From NCBI GenBank assembly GCA_020853095.1, contig JADYZN010000054.1, positions 1-53,950 of the forward strand: 53,950 nt of DNA, read 5' to 3'. The DNA is from Phycisphaerales bacterium (GTDB taxonomy: Bacteria; Planctomycetota; Phycisphaerae; Tepidisphaerales; Tepidisphaeraceae). Numbering within the stretch: the stretch's first letter is position 1; every line of letters begins with the position of its first letter. A program made the position numbers and the translations under genes. Of this stretch, positions 27,713-38,187 are shown piece after piece. The notes below the pieces were generated by a model. It made no database searches. It had not been told where the DNA came from and was given only the letters and a program-made list of their open reading frames with translations.

Positions 27713-27934
27713 ATGGGCCAGCGCTACGCGCTGGTCGCTCGTGCCGATGGGTTATTATTGAGCGGAGAAATCCTGGATCCGGCTGGCGATGTAATCGCCA
27801 GATCAATCGCGCCAGATGATCGTGGTTCGTTGCTTGCATTTACCGGCAGCGGCGCGGCGGTGCAGGTGAAATTGCGCGAGCATACCGGCCGGTCAGGAAA
27901 GTTATACTCGCTTCGATTAGCTGCCGTTGTCTGA
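27713..27934 (+). pseudogene. Orphan 73-codon fragment, possibly a remnant beta-domain
   Basis: 73 residues starting RYALVARADGLLLSGEILDP. It looks like the tail of a beta-sandwich domain, and the pattern ending KLYSLRLAAVV faintly resembles pre-peptidase C-terminal domains. There is no signal peptide and no ribosome site, and the frame begins immediately after a 12-mer repeat whose TAG blocks it upstream. It ends 8 bases before the next gene. I read it as the 3' remnant of a larger gene; a genuine small protein cannot be excluded. Confidence 0.4.
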
Positions 27935-27942
27935 GGCATACC

Positions 27943-29034
27943 ATGGAATTTGTGGATTTTTCATATTGCTCCTCGTTTGACGGAACCAGTCCGCTGCGTG
28001 CAATTGCAGCCTGTCCGCGTCAAGGCGACAAATTACCACTGGTGATTTGCATGCATTCGTACGGCGGAGATCGTCGCGGGATGATTGCATGCCTGGCGGG
28101 TCGGGCACAACGGGGGATGCTCGCGGTGGCGCCGGATATGCGCGGCCGGGCGGATTCCGCCGGTAGAGGTGATGATGGCGGATTGGAAATTGCCGATATC
28201 TACGATGCCGTTATCGCAGCCGGTCGATTGTTTGCTGATCGCATTGATCCCAACAGCATCCATATGGTCGGTTGGAGCGGTGGCGGGGGGAGTGTCTATC
28301 AGGCGTTTGTGCGCATGCCGGAATTGTTCAACAGCGCCCAGGCTTTTTACGGTATTGCGGATTACGGATATCTCGCCAATTCCAGCCCGGATTGGCGACA
28401 GAAGGTAACTCAACGTGTTGGCCAAACGCCCGAACAAGCGCCGGTGCGATATCGGATCAGGAATGCGGTTGAGGCGGTCGGGAACAACCCCATGACTCCG
28501 ATGCATCTTTTCTGGGATGAACAAGAGACGCTCTGCCCGCCGGAGATGAACCGACGCTTTTTACAGCGGGCGCAATTGCTTGGGCTTAAGGATATCCACG
28601 CGTTCGAGAGCAAGGAAGGTGATACGGGTCGCTGGGTGCATGGGGCGGAGATTCACGGCGAACTGGCTGAGGCAGTTTATGAGCCGCGCATCGTGTCAGG
28701 AGAATTTCCGCGACCCAGCCTGCCATCAACCGGCACGTTGCTGATTCCCGGGTTTTTGATTACGCGCCGCTTTACATTCTGCCTGGGTAGCGGCGAAGAC
28801 ACGGTGGCAATGCTTGACTACACATGGAACCCAAACAGTGCGATATTGAAGCTGTCACAGGCGGAGGGGCAGCCGGGCGCATGCGGATGGGCGCGGTTTG
28901 CGAGTTTTAACAAAGTGGTTCAGGTGCGTGTCAATGGTCAGCCGCATCCTGGTCTGGTTCGGAAGATCGACGATCCCGAACATGACTACCTTTATAACAT
29001 AGGTTTAACAGATCATATTCAGATTGAGTGGTGA
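27943..29034 (+). CDS. Alpha/beta hydrolase, prolyl-oligopeptidase/dienelactone-type
   Basis: 363 residues, no signal peptide. MHSYGG marks the oxyanion region, GWSGGGGS the nucleophile elbow (Ser in GxSxG), DEQE the likely catalytic Asp region, and GRWVHGAEI the likely catalytic His. A ~90-residue C-terminal extension (from ~PRPSLPSTGTLLIPG) forms a beta-rich domain. The family hydrolyses esters or peptides; with carbohydrate neighbours, a deacetylase-type esterase is an inference. Codon use looks somewhat less GC-biased than neighbouring genes. The next gene's most upstream start overlaps its end by 11 bases. Confidence 0.75.
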   Translation: MEFVDFSYCSSFDGTSPLRAIAACPRQGDKLPLVICMHSYGGDRRGMIACLAGRAQRGMLAVAPDMRGRADSAGRGDDGGLEIADIYDAVIAAGRLFADRIDPNSIHMVGWSGGGGSVYQAFVRMPELFNSAQAFYGIADYGYLANSSPDWRQKVTQRVGQTPEQAPVRYRIRNAVEAVGNNPMTPMHLFWDEQETLCPPEMNRRFLQRAQLLGLKDIHAFESKEGDTGRWVHGAEIHGELAEAVYEPRIVSGEFPRPSLPSTGTLLIPGFLITRRFTFCLGSGEDTVAMLDYTWNPNSAILKLSQAEGQPGACGWARFASFNKVVQVRVNGQPHPGLVRKIDDPEHDYLYNIGLTDHIQIEW

Positions 29035-30400
29035 GCGCTTGAGCAACAGTAAAATCCAATCCCTGCGCGGTGCAATGCCATTGCGCGAAAAGATCGACCT
29101 GATCCAATCCGACATGGAGATCAGCTACTTCGCGGATCGTCCCATTCCCTGCTGCATGCCTTTTAATGGCGGCGCGGTGGATACGTCCCGTCCGTGGAAG
29201 CTCGCGGATTTCTCCGGGCAATCGACCCCCCGGTTTCGCGCCAACAAGCCGGGCCGACCCGTGCAAGTCACCGCCGCCGACTGGTTGAACAATGAAAACA
29301 GCTCCTCCCTGACGGGTGAATACCTGCTGTCCCAGGCTCTGCGTTACGAATGTACAAAAGAGGAAGCAGCGCTCGAACAGTGCCACAAGGCAATCAACGC
29401 ATTGCAAACGATCGCTCAGCTTCCGGGGCCGGATCGTTTTGGCTGGGTTTGCAAACCATTTGGAGCCAGGGCCTCGCTCGAATCAAGCCCGGATCAGAAT
29501 ATCTGCGTGCTGGCCGGGTTGCAGGCGTATCTTCCCCATGCGGATGCGAAGCAGTCAAAGTGGATCGGCGAGCTGGTGCGGGCGATTCCACGATACTGGG
29601 ACAAAATTCAATACCGCATTGATTTTGGCGATCATGAGTGGGACCTGCGCGAAGATGTGGCGCACATGCGCATCTTCCATGCCGCGGCCGTCTTTTCGCA
29701 TCACCTGAGCCGATCAAGGGATGATGCCGCACTGGCCAGGCGATTGTTCAACCGATATCAAACCTTCGGCCCCCGATCGGCCAGCTTGTTCGACACCTTC
29801 ACCGCCATGAAGAGCGACTATTTCGCCCAATGGTGTCACGGTGGAGAATTTGCCGGGGCGACGTTGCTTTTTGTGCCGCTGGTGGTGCACCTGCTCTCCA
29901 CGGTTGGCTTTGCGGATCGCAAATGGTCCTCGCAAACGCTCCGTCGCTGCCTGGATCATGGGGTGATCGGTTTGGATCCCACCTGGTTCGGCCACTACTA
30001 CCATCACGAAGTTCGTCGGTCCGATGCTCTGGCGGAATATGTCTGGCGCCCCCTGACCCCGGCACAACCCGATGCCCTCTCCCATTATCGTTCCGCCGCC
30101 GGTGGTTGGATGCTCTTTGAATATCCCAGCCGATTGTTCTGGTTCGATGCGACCGCCCGGCTGCCACTGGCCTACATGATCTATCTGCACGCCGGCGGAT
30201 CGGCACTCCCACGGATCGATCGAATCGTTCGTGAAATCATGGGCCGGCTCGATTACGCCCGCCTGCATTGGATGGTCGATCTTCACAACGACCAAACGCC
30301 GCCTGAGCTTCAATTCCTGCTTCACGCCCAAACCAGCGAAGCCCCCATGTACCTTGCCGCCTACTGGATGGGTTGCAAAATGAATTTCTGGAAGCAATAG
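29024..30400 (+). CDS. Unrecognised protein, possibly alpha/alpha-toroid fold
   Basis: 458 residues from a TTG at 29024; a TTG at 29039 or the ATG at 29075 (MPLREKIDL) could be the true start, and no ribosome site decides between them. Repeating helix pairs (GEYLLSQALRYECTKEEA, ALEQCHKAINALQTI) suggest an alpha/alpha toroid as in unsaturated glucuronyl hydrolases or heparinase-type lyases. I see no catalytic signature that I can name. Clusters of aromatic and His residues (WFGHYYHHE, DYFAQWCHGGEF) could line a sugar-binding groove. It follows the hydrolase with overlap, implying co-expression. No family assigned. Confidence 0.7.
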   Translation: MSGERLSNSKIQSLRGAMPLREKIDLIQSDMEISYFADRPIPCCMPFNGGAVDTSRPWKLADFSGQSTPRFRANKPGRPVQVTAADWLNNENSSSLTGEYLLSQALRYECTKEEAALEQCHKAINALQTIAQLPGPDRFGWVCKPFGARASLESSPDQNICVLAGLQAYLPHADAKQSKWIGELVRAIPRYWDKIQYRIDFGDHEWDLREDVAHMRIFHAAAVFSHHLSRSRDDAALARRLFNRYQTFGPRSASLFDTFTAMKSDYFAQWCHGGEFAGATLLFVPLVVHLLSTVGFADRKWSSQTLRRCLDHGVIGLDPTWFGHYYHHEVRRSDALAEYVWRPLTPAQPDALSHYRSAAGGWMLFEYPSRLFWFDATARLPLAYMIYLHAGGSALPRIDRIVREIMGRLDYARLHWMVDLHNDQTPPELQFLLHAQTSEAPMYLAAYWMGCKMNFWKQ

Positions 30401-30470
30401 CATTTCAACGACATGAATCGCGGGGATTTCCTTCTTGCCCCGGCGTTCCATCAGCGATAACCTCGCGCCC

Positions 30471-31889
30471 ATGCACATTCAATTCTGCGGCGCCAATCGC
30501 ACCGTCACCGGATCGTGTCATCTTCTGCACGTCAACGGCCTGCGCATCTTCCTCGACATGGGTCTTTATCAAGGCCCGCGCGATGAGGCCCGCCGGCTTA
30601 ATCAGTATTTGCCCGATCATGCCCGCACGGCCGATGCCATCGTTCTGTCCCACGGCCATCTCGATCATTGCGGCAAGCTGCCAGTCGTCGTTCGCGAAGG
30701 TTATGCCGGCCCGATCTATTGCACGCCCGCCACCGCCGAGGTCGCCCGCATCGTCCTGGAAGATTCGGCCGAGATTCAGCTCGAAGACGCCGACTACATC
30801 AACCGCCGCTCCCGACAGCCCGGCCAGGCTCCCGTTCAGCCCCTCTATCGCCCATCCGACATCCCCCATGTCCTGAAATTATTCAAACGGGTGGAATACA
30901 ACCGAACCATCGACTTGGGCAAAGGCGTCCGTTTCACCTTCCACGACGCCGGCCATATCCTTGGCTCGGCCTATGTCCTCCTGCAATGGGATGTCCCCGC
31001 CGCCAATCCGGGCCAACCCACCACCCGCTCCCTTTTGTTCACCGCCGATGTCGGCCGATACAACACCCCCATCCTCAACGATCCGGCCCCCATCCCCGTC
31101 CTGCCCGACCTGGTCCTCACCGAAAGCACCTACGGCGACAAAACCCACGCCCCCATGGATGGCGTCGAACAGCAATTCCTCGATGCCGTCCAATTCTGCG
31201 TGAAAAACCGCAGCAGGCTTCTCATCCCCGCCTTCGCCGTCGGACGTACCCAAACCGTCCTCTGGTACATCCAGAAATTCATCCACGAAAATAAAATCCC
31301 GACGATTCCCGTCTTCGTCGACAGCCCCATGGGCGTGCAGGTCAGCCGCATTCACGAAGATTTTCCGCAATATTTCGACAAGCAGACCACCGCCATGATC
31401 GCCGGCAAAGACCTCTTTGGCCTGACCCGCATCACCTTCGCCACCAGCATGGAGCAGAGCAAGGCGATCAACACCGTCACCGGCCCCTGCGTCATCATCG
31501 CCTCCAGCCCCACCTGCGAGTTCGGCCGCATCCTTCATCACCTCAAATTCAGCATGGAACGCCCCAACGACCTGCTGATCTTCGTCGGCTGGACCCCGCC
31601 CAACACCCTTGGTCGTCGCCTGCAGGATGGCCAGAACCGCGCCCGCATCTTCGACCGCTGGTACGATGTCCGTTGCCAGATCCGCACCATCCACGGCCTG
31701 AGCGCCCACGCAGATGGAGACGAGCTGATCCGTTTCCTCACCCCCACCCTGCGCCCTCAAACCACATTTTTTGTCGTTCATGGCGAGGCCGGTGTCGCCG
31801 ACACCTTTGCCCAACGTCTGTCGAAATCCGGCGTTCATCGGATCGGCGTGCCGGCCATGGAGACGGTCACGTTTCAAACCCCGCATTAG
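30471..31889 (+). CDS. MBL-fold beta-CASP ribonuclease-like protein
   Basis: 472 residues from the ATG at 30471. Metallo-beta-lactamase fold with beta-CASP and RMMBL parts, as in CPSF-73/RNase J-like RNA-processing enzymes. Zinc ligands visible: SHGHLDHCGKLP (HxHxDH), DAGHILGS, TADVGR, and the C-terminal GLSAHADGDEL and VHGE. The usual SSGMC-T/E-GGRI motif is SSPTCEFGRILHHL, a small deviation near the active site. It probably cleaves RNA in the cytoplasm. Its TAG stop is part of a TTAGGCAGAGCC 12-mer. Confidence 0.9.
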   Translation: MHIQFCGANRTVTGSCHLLHVNGLRIFLDMGLYQGPRDEARRLNQYLPDHARTADAIVLSHGHLDHCGKLPVVVREGYAGPIYCTPATAEVARIVLEDSAEIQLEDADYINRRSRQPGQAPVQPLYRPSDIPHVLKLFKRVEYNRTIDLGKGVRFTFHDAGHILGSAYVLLQWDVPAANPGQPTTRSLLFTADVGRYNTPILNDPAPIPVLPDLVLTESTYGDKTHAPMDGVEQQFLDAVQFCVKNRSRLLIPAFAVGRTQTVLWYIQKFIHENKIPTIPVFVDSPMGVQVSRIHEDFPQYFDKQTTAMIAGKDLFGLTRITFATSMEQSKAINTVTGPCVIIASSPTCEFGRILHHLKFSMERPNDLLIFVGWTPPNTLGRRLQDGQNRARIFDRWYDVRCQIRTIHGLSAHADGDELIRFLTPTLRPQTTFFVVHGEAGVADTFAQRLSKSGVHRIGVPAMETVTFQTPH

Positions 31890-31897
31890 GCAGAGCC
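31886..31897 (+). repeat. TTAGGCAGAGCC 12-mer, copy 3
   Basis: Overlaps the stop codon of the beta-CASP gene (TAG at 31887-31889). Same orientation as copy 2, so the two flank a 4.2-kb block (27691-31897) as direct repeats. Confidence 0.55.
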
Positions 31898-31983
31898 TGG
31901 AATCAGCAAATTATTGAAAGAAAAATGCTCAGCTCGCATGGGATTTGCTACTCCTCTCAGGTGGATAACCCAAAGGAGTTCAC

Positions 31984-32361
31984 ATGGTTCATTTCGCCCA
32001 TCGACGTGATCAGGTTTTTACCGCCAGCCTCGGCAGTTTGTTGTGCGGCATCTGGATTTTCTTCGCGCCCGTGGCCTTTCATTACCAGCGTGTCTCGGCC
32101 TTGGTGATCGGGTTGGTTTTCGGCCTCCTGATCGGCCTGGTCTCGGCCATTCGATTCTTCGGCGCGTTTCGGGCCAGTTGGCTGAGCTGGCTGGGGTTGC
32201 TCTTTTCCCTGCTGGTCATGGCCAGCCCGTTTGTATTGGGCTTCTGGAACCGCGCCACCTATGCCATGTGGACCAACGTGGTGATCGGTGCCACGGCCGC
32301 CGGGTGCTTCCTCTGGGCAGCCTTGGCTACCGACTTGCCGCCGGATGACACACCGGCCTGA
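31984..32361 (+). CDS. Small membrane protein with SPW-type repeats
   Basis: 125 residues; AAAGGAG at 31973-31979 sets the start. Four predicted membrane segments. Two related halves each pass from Trp-rich helix starts to a SP/AP turn (GIWIFFAPVAFHY; LVMASPFVLGFW), the pattern of the SPW repeat family (PF03779) of unknown function. It stands alone, downstream of the beta-CASP gene. Confidence 0.7.
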   Translation: MVHFAHRRDQVFTASLGSLLCGIWIFFAPVAFHYQRVSALVIGLVFGLLIGLVSAIRFFGAFRASWLSWLGLLFSLLVMASPFVLGFWNRATYAMWTNVVIGATAAGCFLWAALATDLPPDDTPA

Positions 32362-32559
32362 GCCATTGGCCACGACCCTTCTGCCACTCTGGCAGCTTCG
32401 ACCGGCCATTGGCCGCCTTTGGCAGGAAACGCTGAAATTCCGGTCGAAATCAGTCGCATGGCGTTATGCTGTAAGATTATATAAATAAACAACTTACATC
32501 AATTTTAGGATTGTCGATCACGCCTTCGTTTCCGGCACGCTTCTCGCTTAATGCGCTGG

Positions 32560-32578
32560 TGCGGACACGGTGTCCGCA
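32560..32578. promoter_or_regulatory. 19-bp perfect palindrome before the receiver-groESL cluster
   Basis: TGCGGACAC-G-GTGTCCGCA has perfect 9-base arms and ends nine bases before the ATG at 32588. The ~225 bp upstream of this gene also hold a TATATAAAT-type AT box (near 32475) but no CIRCE element. The palindrome may be an operator or leader hairpin controlling the receiver protein and the chaperonin genes. Confidence 0.5.
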
Positions 32579-32587
32579 GGGTGGCGC

Positions 32588-33001
32588 ATGGTTGGTGAAC
32601 TGCACAAAAACCGCCTGACAGTGCTGCTGGCTGACGAGCAGGAGGAATGGCACCACACGGTCCGCCAATTGCTTGAACCCCAGGGCGTGCAGACGGTGAG
32701 CGCCCGCTCAGGCCGCGAGGCCTTGCATCTGATCGAATCCACCCCCATTCACGTGGCGGTGCTGGACGCTCAGATGCCACAGTTGGGTGGCTTGCAGGTC
32801 ATCAAGCTCATGCGCGAGTTGAAGGCGGCCCCGCCGGCGATTTTGCTGGCCAACCACCTGACCAACCACCTGTTGCACGAGGCCCTTGGAGTACACGTTT
32901 TCAGCGTGCTCTCCAAGCCGGTGGATTTGAACATGCTGCTGGATGCCCTGGCACGGGTGATGAGAAGGTTTTACGAAAGCCGCTGGCCCAGCGAAGGGTA
33001 A
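32588..33001 (+). CDS. Stand-alone response regulator receiver protein
   Basis: 137 residues from the ATG at 32588 (AGGGTGG upstream); a GTG at 32570 would put the palindrome inside the gene. CheY-like: acidic pocket LLADEQEEW, phospho-acceptor Asp in VAVLDAQMPQLGGL, and the conserved Lys in LSKPVD. There is no output domain, so it probably acts by protein contact or belongs to a phosphorelay. It ends 119 bases before groES on the same strand, an unusual neighbour that may link signalling to chaperonin expression. Confidence 0.85.
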   Translation: MVGELHKNRLTVLLADEQEEWHHTVRQLLEPQGVQTVSARSGREALHLIESTPIHVAVLDAQMPQLGGLQVIKLMRELKAAPPAILLANHLTNHLLHEALGVHVFSVLSKPVDLNMLLDALARVMRRFYESRWPSEG

Positions 33002-33120
33002 AACAGATTTGTGAATGTGTGCCGCCCGTTCGGTGTCGGTTGGAGGCGTTGGCGGCCATGGAACTTTGTTTTCAACCGACGAATAGGTAATCGCAAGAAC
33101 CTGCAAAAGGAGCAGTTGCA

Positions 33121-33411
33121 ATGGCTAAGTTGCGTCCTCTGGGCGACAAGATTCTCGTCAAGCGTCTCGAAGCGGAATCCAAGACCAAATCCGGCATTGT
33201 CCTTCCCGACAGCGCCAAGGAAAAACCCAAGCGTGGCACGATCCTGGCGATCGGCGATGGCAAGCGTCTGGACAACGGCGAACGCGCCCCGTTTTCCGTG
33301 AAAAAGGGTGACCAGGTCATTTTCACCAGCTACGCCGGCACCGAGATCAAGGTCGATGGCGAAGAGCTGATGATCATGTCCGAGGAAGATGTTCTGGCGA
33401 TCGTGGATTAA
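33121..33411 (+). CDS. groES: Co-chaperonin GroES
   Basis: 96 residues, preceded by AAAGGAG. Heptameric lid of the GroEL folding chamber. LRPLGDKILVKRLEAESKT at the start, the mobile loop with GIVLPDSAKEKP, and GTEIKVDGEELMIMSEEDVLAI at the end fit the family. Forms an operon with groEL (42-bp gap). No CIRCE (TTAGCACTC-N9-GAGTGCTAA) was found in the 120 bp upstream. Confidence 0.97.
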   Translation: MAKLRPLGDKILVKRLEAESKTKSGIVLPDSAKEKPKRGTILAIGDGKRLDNGERAPFSVKKGDQVIFTSYAGTEIKVDGEELMIMSEEDVLAIVD

Positions 33412-33453
33412 GTCGCAAACCAACAAGACACGAAATTTTGAGGAGTATTTGAA

Positions 33454-35097
<1,644 letters not shown>

Positions 35098-35128
35098 CCG
35101 AAATCGGTTCATCCTTGAAACATCACGC

Positions 35129-35165
35129 GGGCCGGCTGACCATTCGTTCAGCCGGCCCGTTTGTG
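35129..35165 (+). terminator. Rho-independent-type terminator after groEL
   Basis: GGGCCGGCTGA (35129-35139) pairs perfectly with TCAGCCGGCCC (35148-35158) around an 8-base loop, followed by GTTTGTGTT. It lies 32 bases after the groEL stop and is the clearest terminator in the window. Confidence 0.85.
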
Positions 35166-35282
35166 TTGAATGATATGGAAAGTGCCGTTCCGGAAAATCG
35201 AATGGACCCATTGCGGGAAAGCGTGGGGATGTCTACGATTTTACGCCATTGAAGATTTTATTGACTTACAAGGAGCTGGCAG

Positions 35283-35819
35283 ATGCGGATTTCACGTTCA
35301 CTGTGGGTTGCGGGTCTGGCGCTGGTGTTGGGATTGGGCATCGCGCGGGCGGAAGATCAGGCGACGTTGATGGACAATCCCCTGTTCGAGGTCTGGTCCG
35401 CCCATAATATCGGTTCCAGTGAAACGCTTGAAGGCAAGATCACCGGTCCGGGTGGCCAGCAGATGGTCATGGAATCAACCTATACCCTGAAAGAAAAGAC
35501 TGACGATTACGTGACGGTCGAGACGTCCGCATCCATGGAGATGATGGGACAAAAGCACAACTTGCCGCCGCAGCAAAAGCAGATCAAAGCCCAGGTTGAA
35601 AAGGTGGATGTTGTGCGGGTTGGCAGCGAGGAGGTATCCGCGATGGGCCAAACCTTCGAGTGCGATGTCTACGAAATTCACAGCGATAATTCAAAGCCCA
35701 CCGAGGTCAACGCGAAGCTCTGGGCGAATAAGGATGTGCCCGGCGGCGTGGTGAAAATGGAAGCCAATTCCCCCCATGGCACAGTCACTTTGTTATTAAA
35801 GAATTACGTGTCCAAATGA
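35283..35819 (+). CDS. Secreted protein of unknown function
   Basis: 178 residues; AAGGAG at 35270-35275. Signal peptide SRSLWVAGLALVLGLGIARA, then a ~155-residue soluble beta-rich domain with many Glu, Lys and Met (ASMEMMGQKHNLPPQQKQ). A single Cys. No recognised domain. It stands alone after the groEL terminator and converges on a small membrane protein gene. Confidence 0.7.
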   Translation: MRISRSLWVAGLALVLGLGIARAEDQATLMDNPLFEVWSAHNIGSSETLEGKITGPGGQQMVMESTYTLKEKTDDYVTVETSASMEMMGQKHNLPPQQKQIKAQVEKVDVVRVGSEEVSAMGQTFECDVYEIHSDNSKPTEVNAKLWANKDVPGGVVKMEANSPHGTVTLLLKNYVSK

Positions 35820-35828
35820 CCCGAAGGG

Positions 35829-36035
35829 TCAATTGCCGTGTATGAACAGCGGCAGGATCGTCAGCACGCAGCAGACGATCAGCAGGACGATCATGTTGGC
35901 GATGAAGTACGGCACGGCCATGAGCGCCGCCCCGCTGATCAGCGGGATCGGGCGGCCGGCTTTTTTGCCATACATGCACATGGCCATGCCGACCATGCCA
36001 AAGACAAACGACACCATCAGCAGATTCATGTCCAT
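35829..36035 (-). CDS. Small two-helix membrane protein
   Basis: 68 residues from the ATG at 36035, which has GGAG five bases upstream; an ATG at 36047 would add four residues. Two hydrophobic segments: LLMVSFVFGMVGMAMCMYG and then ALMAVPYFIANMIVLLIVCC running on to LFIHG. Similar ~65-residue proteins with YGKK after the first helix and PYF in the second occur widely in bacteria without known function. Confidence 0.65.
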   Translation of the reverse strand: MDMNLLMVSFVFGMVGMAMCMYGKKAGRPIPLISGAALMAVPYFIANMIVLLIVCCVLTILPLFIHGN

Positions 36036-36172
36036 CGTGACTCCCATGCGGGGGGCTGTAAGATGGATCGAACGGCGGGGCGTCGAACTGAAGCGGATTC
36101 GACTTTCGGGCGAACAAATGGCCGGCCGATTGCGCGAATCGTGATGTTTATCCGGCCTTCAAGGGAGCACTC

Positions 36173-36631
36173 ATGCAACGGATCGATTTTGCCAGCGTCT
36201 GCCCGGCGGGTTACAAGGCGATGATCGCCCTGGAACAATACGTCTCATCAAGCTCGATAGAGAAGCCGCTGTTTCATCTTGTGAAGCTGCGGGCGTCGCA
36301 ACTGAACGGCTGCGCCTTCTGCATCGACATGCACTGGAAAGACCTGCGGGTCCTGGGAGAATCCGAGCAGCGGTTGTATGGCCTGGATGCGTGGGAGGAA
36401 TCCCCTTATTACACCCAGCGCGAACGCGCCGCCCTGGCGTGGACGGAGTCCGTCACCCATTTGCACGAAGGGCACGTCCCCGATGCGGTGTATGAGGTCG
36501 TCCGGCGGCAATTTTCCGAAAAGGAGCTGGCTGACCTGACGCTGATCATCACCACCATCAATGCGTGGAATCGACTGGCGATCGCGATGCGAAAAGACCC
36601 CGGAACGTATCAACCGGCGGCTCATCATTAG
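36173..36631 (+). CDS. AhpD-like carboxymuconolactone decarboxylase family protein
   Basis: 152 residues. All-helical CMD fold with the redox pair CAFC in [16 protein letters not shown], where the two Cys and downstream His form the peroxidase-type site. Such proteins reduce peroxides or act as alkylhydroperoxidase-like disulfide reductases. GGGAG precedes the ATG. The next gene starts 44 bases downstream. Confidence 0.88.
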   Translation: MQRIDFASVCPAGYKAMIALEQYVSSSSIEKPLFHLVKLRASQLNGCAFCIDMHWKDLRVLGESEQRLYGLDAWEESPYYTQRERAALAWTESVTHLHEGHVPDAVYEVVRRQFSEKELADLTLIITTINAWNRLAIAMRKDPGTYQPAAHH

Positions 36632-36675
36632 AAAATCACCGATCGTCGATCAACAATCTTCAAAGGAGCTTTCCG

Positions 36676-37716
36676 ATGGCCCGTCCCGTCACCCTGTTTA
36701 CCGGCCAGTGGGCCGATGTCCCCTTCGAGCAGATGTGCGCCAAGGCACAAGAATTCGGTTATGACGGCCTGGAACTGGCCTGCTGGGGCGACCATTTCGA
36801 CGTTGAGCGGGCGTTAAAAGACAAGGGATATTGCAAACGCCGCTGGCAGATTCTGCTGGGTCACGATCTCGATTGCCACAGCATTTCCAGCCACCTGGTC
36901 GGGCAGGCCATCTGCGATAACATCGACTCGCGGCACAAGGCGATTTTGCCGCCCGAAGTCTGGGGCGATGGCCAACCCGAAGGGGTCCGCAAACGCGCCG
37001 CCCGCAGGATGATCGACACCGCCAAGGTCTGCCGAAAATTCATGGATGCCCGCCCGGAGACCGTCAAACGACAGCTTCCCGCCTTCACGCCGACGGTCAA
37101 CGGCTTTACCGGTTCCAGCATCTGGCACGCGATCTATGCGTTCCCGCCGACCGATCAGAAATACTGGCAGCGTGGCTTCGATGACTTCGCCCGCCGATTC
37201 ACCCCGATTCTCAATGAATTTGAAAAGGTGGACGTCAATTTCGGACTCGAAGTTCACCCGACCGAGATCGCCTTCGACATCGAAACCTCCCGCCGGGCCA
37301 TCGACGCCATCAAAGGGCACAGGCGTTTTGGTTTCAATTACGATCCATCCCATCTGGCCTACCAGGGGGTCGATTACGTCAAATTCATCCGCACCTTCGC
37401 CGACCGCATTTATCACGTCCACATGAAGGATGTCTGGTGGGGCCACGGCGACGGCACGGTAGGGGTGTTTGGCGGATTCACCTCCTGGGCCGACCCGAAA
37501 CGTTACTGGGATTTCCGCTCGCTGGGCCATGGCGATGTCAATTTTGAGGAGATCATCGTCGCCCTCAATGACATCGGCTACGCCGGCCCCCTGAGTGTTG
37601 AATGGGAAGATGCCCGCATGGACCGTGAATATGGCGCCGCCGAAGCGGCCGCCTTTGTCCGCGAGGTGGATTTCCCGCGATCGAACATCTCGTTCGACAG
37701 CCAGTTTGATCGGTAA
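36676..37716 (+). CDS. Sugar phosphate isomerase/epimerase (xylose isomerase-like TIM barrel)
   Basis: 346 residues; AAAGGAG at 36662-36668 sets the start. TIM barrel of the AP-endonuclease-2/xylose isomerase-like family. Metal or substrate residues visible: [11 protein letters not shown] near the start, [39 protein letters not shown] and [12 protein letters not shown]. Likely interconverts sugars or inositol derivatives in the cytoplasm. The dehydrogenases that often accompany such enzymes are absent. Confidence 0.85.
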   Translation: MARPVTLFTGQWADVPFEQMCAKAQEFGYDGLELACWGDHFDVERALKDKGYCKRRWQILLGHDLDCHSISSHLVGQAICDNIDSRHKAILPPEVWGDGQPEGVRKRAARRMIDTAKVCRKFMDARPETVKRQLPAFTPTVNGFTGSSIWHAIYAFPPTDQKYWQRGFDDFARRFTPILNEFEKVDVNFGLEVHPTEIAFDIETSRRAIDAIKGHRRFGFNYDPSHLAYQGVDYVKFIRTFADRIYHVHMKDVWWGHGDGTVGVFGGFTSWADPKRYWDFRSLGHGDVNFEEIIVALNDIGYAGPLSVEWEDARMDREYGAAEAAAFVREVDFPRSNISFDSQFDR

Positions 37717-37721
37717 GTCTT

Positions 37722-37733
37722 GGCTCTGCCTAA
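37722..37733 (-). repeat. TTAGGCAGAGCC 12-mer, copy 4
   Basis: Minus-strand copy just after the isomerase gene. Its TAG is the stop codon of a 55-codon minus-strand frame. Confidence 0.55.
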
Positions 37734-37897
37734 AGTTGTAAATATTCAAAGACCACCTGTTCGCGTCGGATGATGCCGATGTTGATGTTGTGGCGGTGAA
37801 GAACTGCCAAATCCGCCTCGGCATCGTTGCGGATCAGGATGGTGGGGGATGTGGTATGGGTGAGAGTCTCGGCCGGCCGGAAAAGCAACAAAAGCAC
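37730..37897 (-). other. Possible small gene or gene remnant, 55 codons
   Basis: Minus-strand frame from a GTG at 37897, ending at the 12-mer TAG. It opens with a hydrophobic stretch (VLLLLF) and then reads ILIRNDAEADLAVLHRHN and NIGIIRREQVVFEYLQL, which looks protein-like. There is no ribosome site. It may be the 3' remnant of a lost gene. The rest of the 37717-38187 gap holds a promoter, a GC hairpin and no other gene I can support. Confidence 0.25.
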
Positions 37898-38012
37898 GAA
37901 TAACGATCGTTTATGGGTTTATCATCCGTCCGCACGATGCCACCGGTTGCGGGGGTGTAAAACGGACAAGTTTGGCGGGACAAAACCGCATTGTGTCGAG
38001 GCTGGTGATTTC

Positions 38013-38041
38013 TTGACACTGATGGGGCCTGTACTTATGCT
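38013..38041 (+). promoter_or_regulatory. Sigma-70-type promoter for the secreted HEAT-repeat protein
   Basis: TTGACA (38013-38018), a 17-base spacer and TATGCT (38036-38041). Transcription from about 38048 gives a ~140-base leader. Confidence 0.6.
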
Positions 38042-38071
38042 CGCTTGACGAGGTGTTTTTAACGCCTTTGG

Positions 38072-38090
38072 GCCGGGGTTTGGCCCCGGC
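38072..38090 (+). promoter_or_regulatory. GC-rich hairpin in the leader
   Basis: GCCGGGG-TTTGG-CCCCGGC, a 7-bp stem followed by ATTTG, about 25 bases after the inferred transcription start and 98 bases before the start codon. It could be an attenuator-like or stabilising hairpin. Confidence 0.4.
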
Positions 38091-38187
38091 ATTTGCCTGT
38101 TGCCGCTGATGGCGGGATGTGGGTCGTGTGGATCGCATCCGGCCGGTTTGACATCCTCGCGTCTCTCACCATTTGGAGGCCAGCCTC

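Noticed and set aside
32381-32395. CTGCCA-CTC-TGGCAG hairpin as a terminator
   Set aside because: The stem is only 6 bp and no T-run follows; kept out as too weak.
33002-33120. CIRCE element before groES
   Set aside because: No TTAGCACTC/GAGTGCTAA pair was found here or before the receiver gene.
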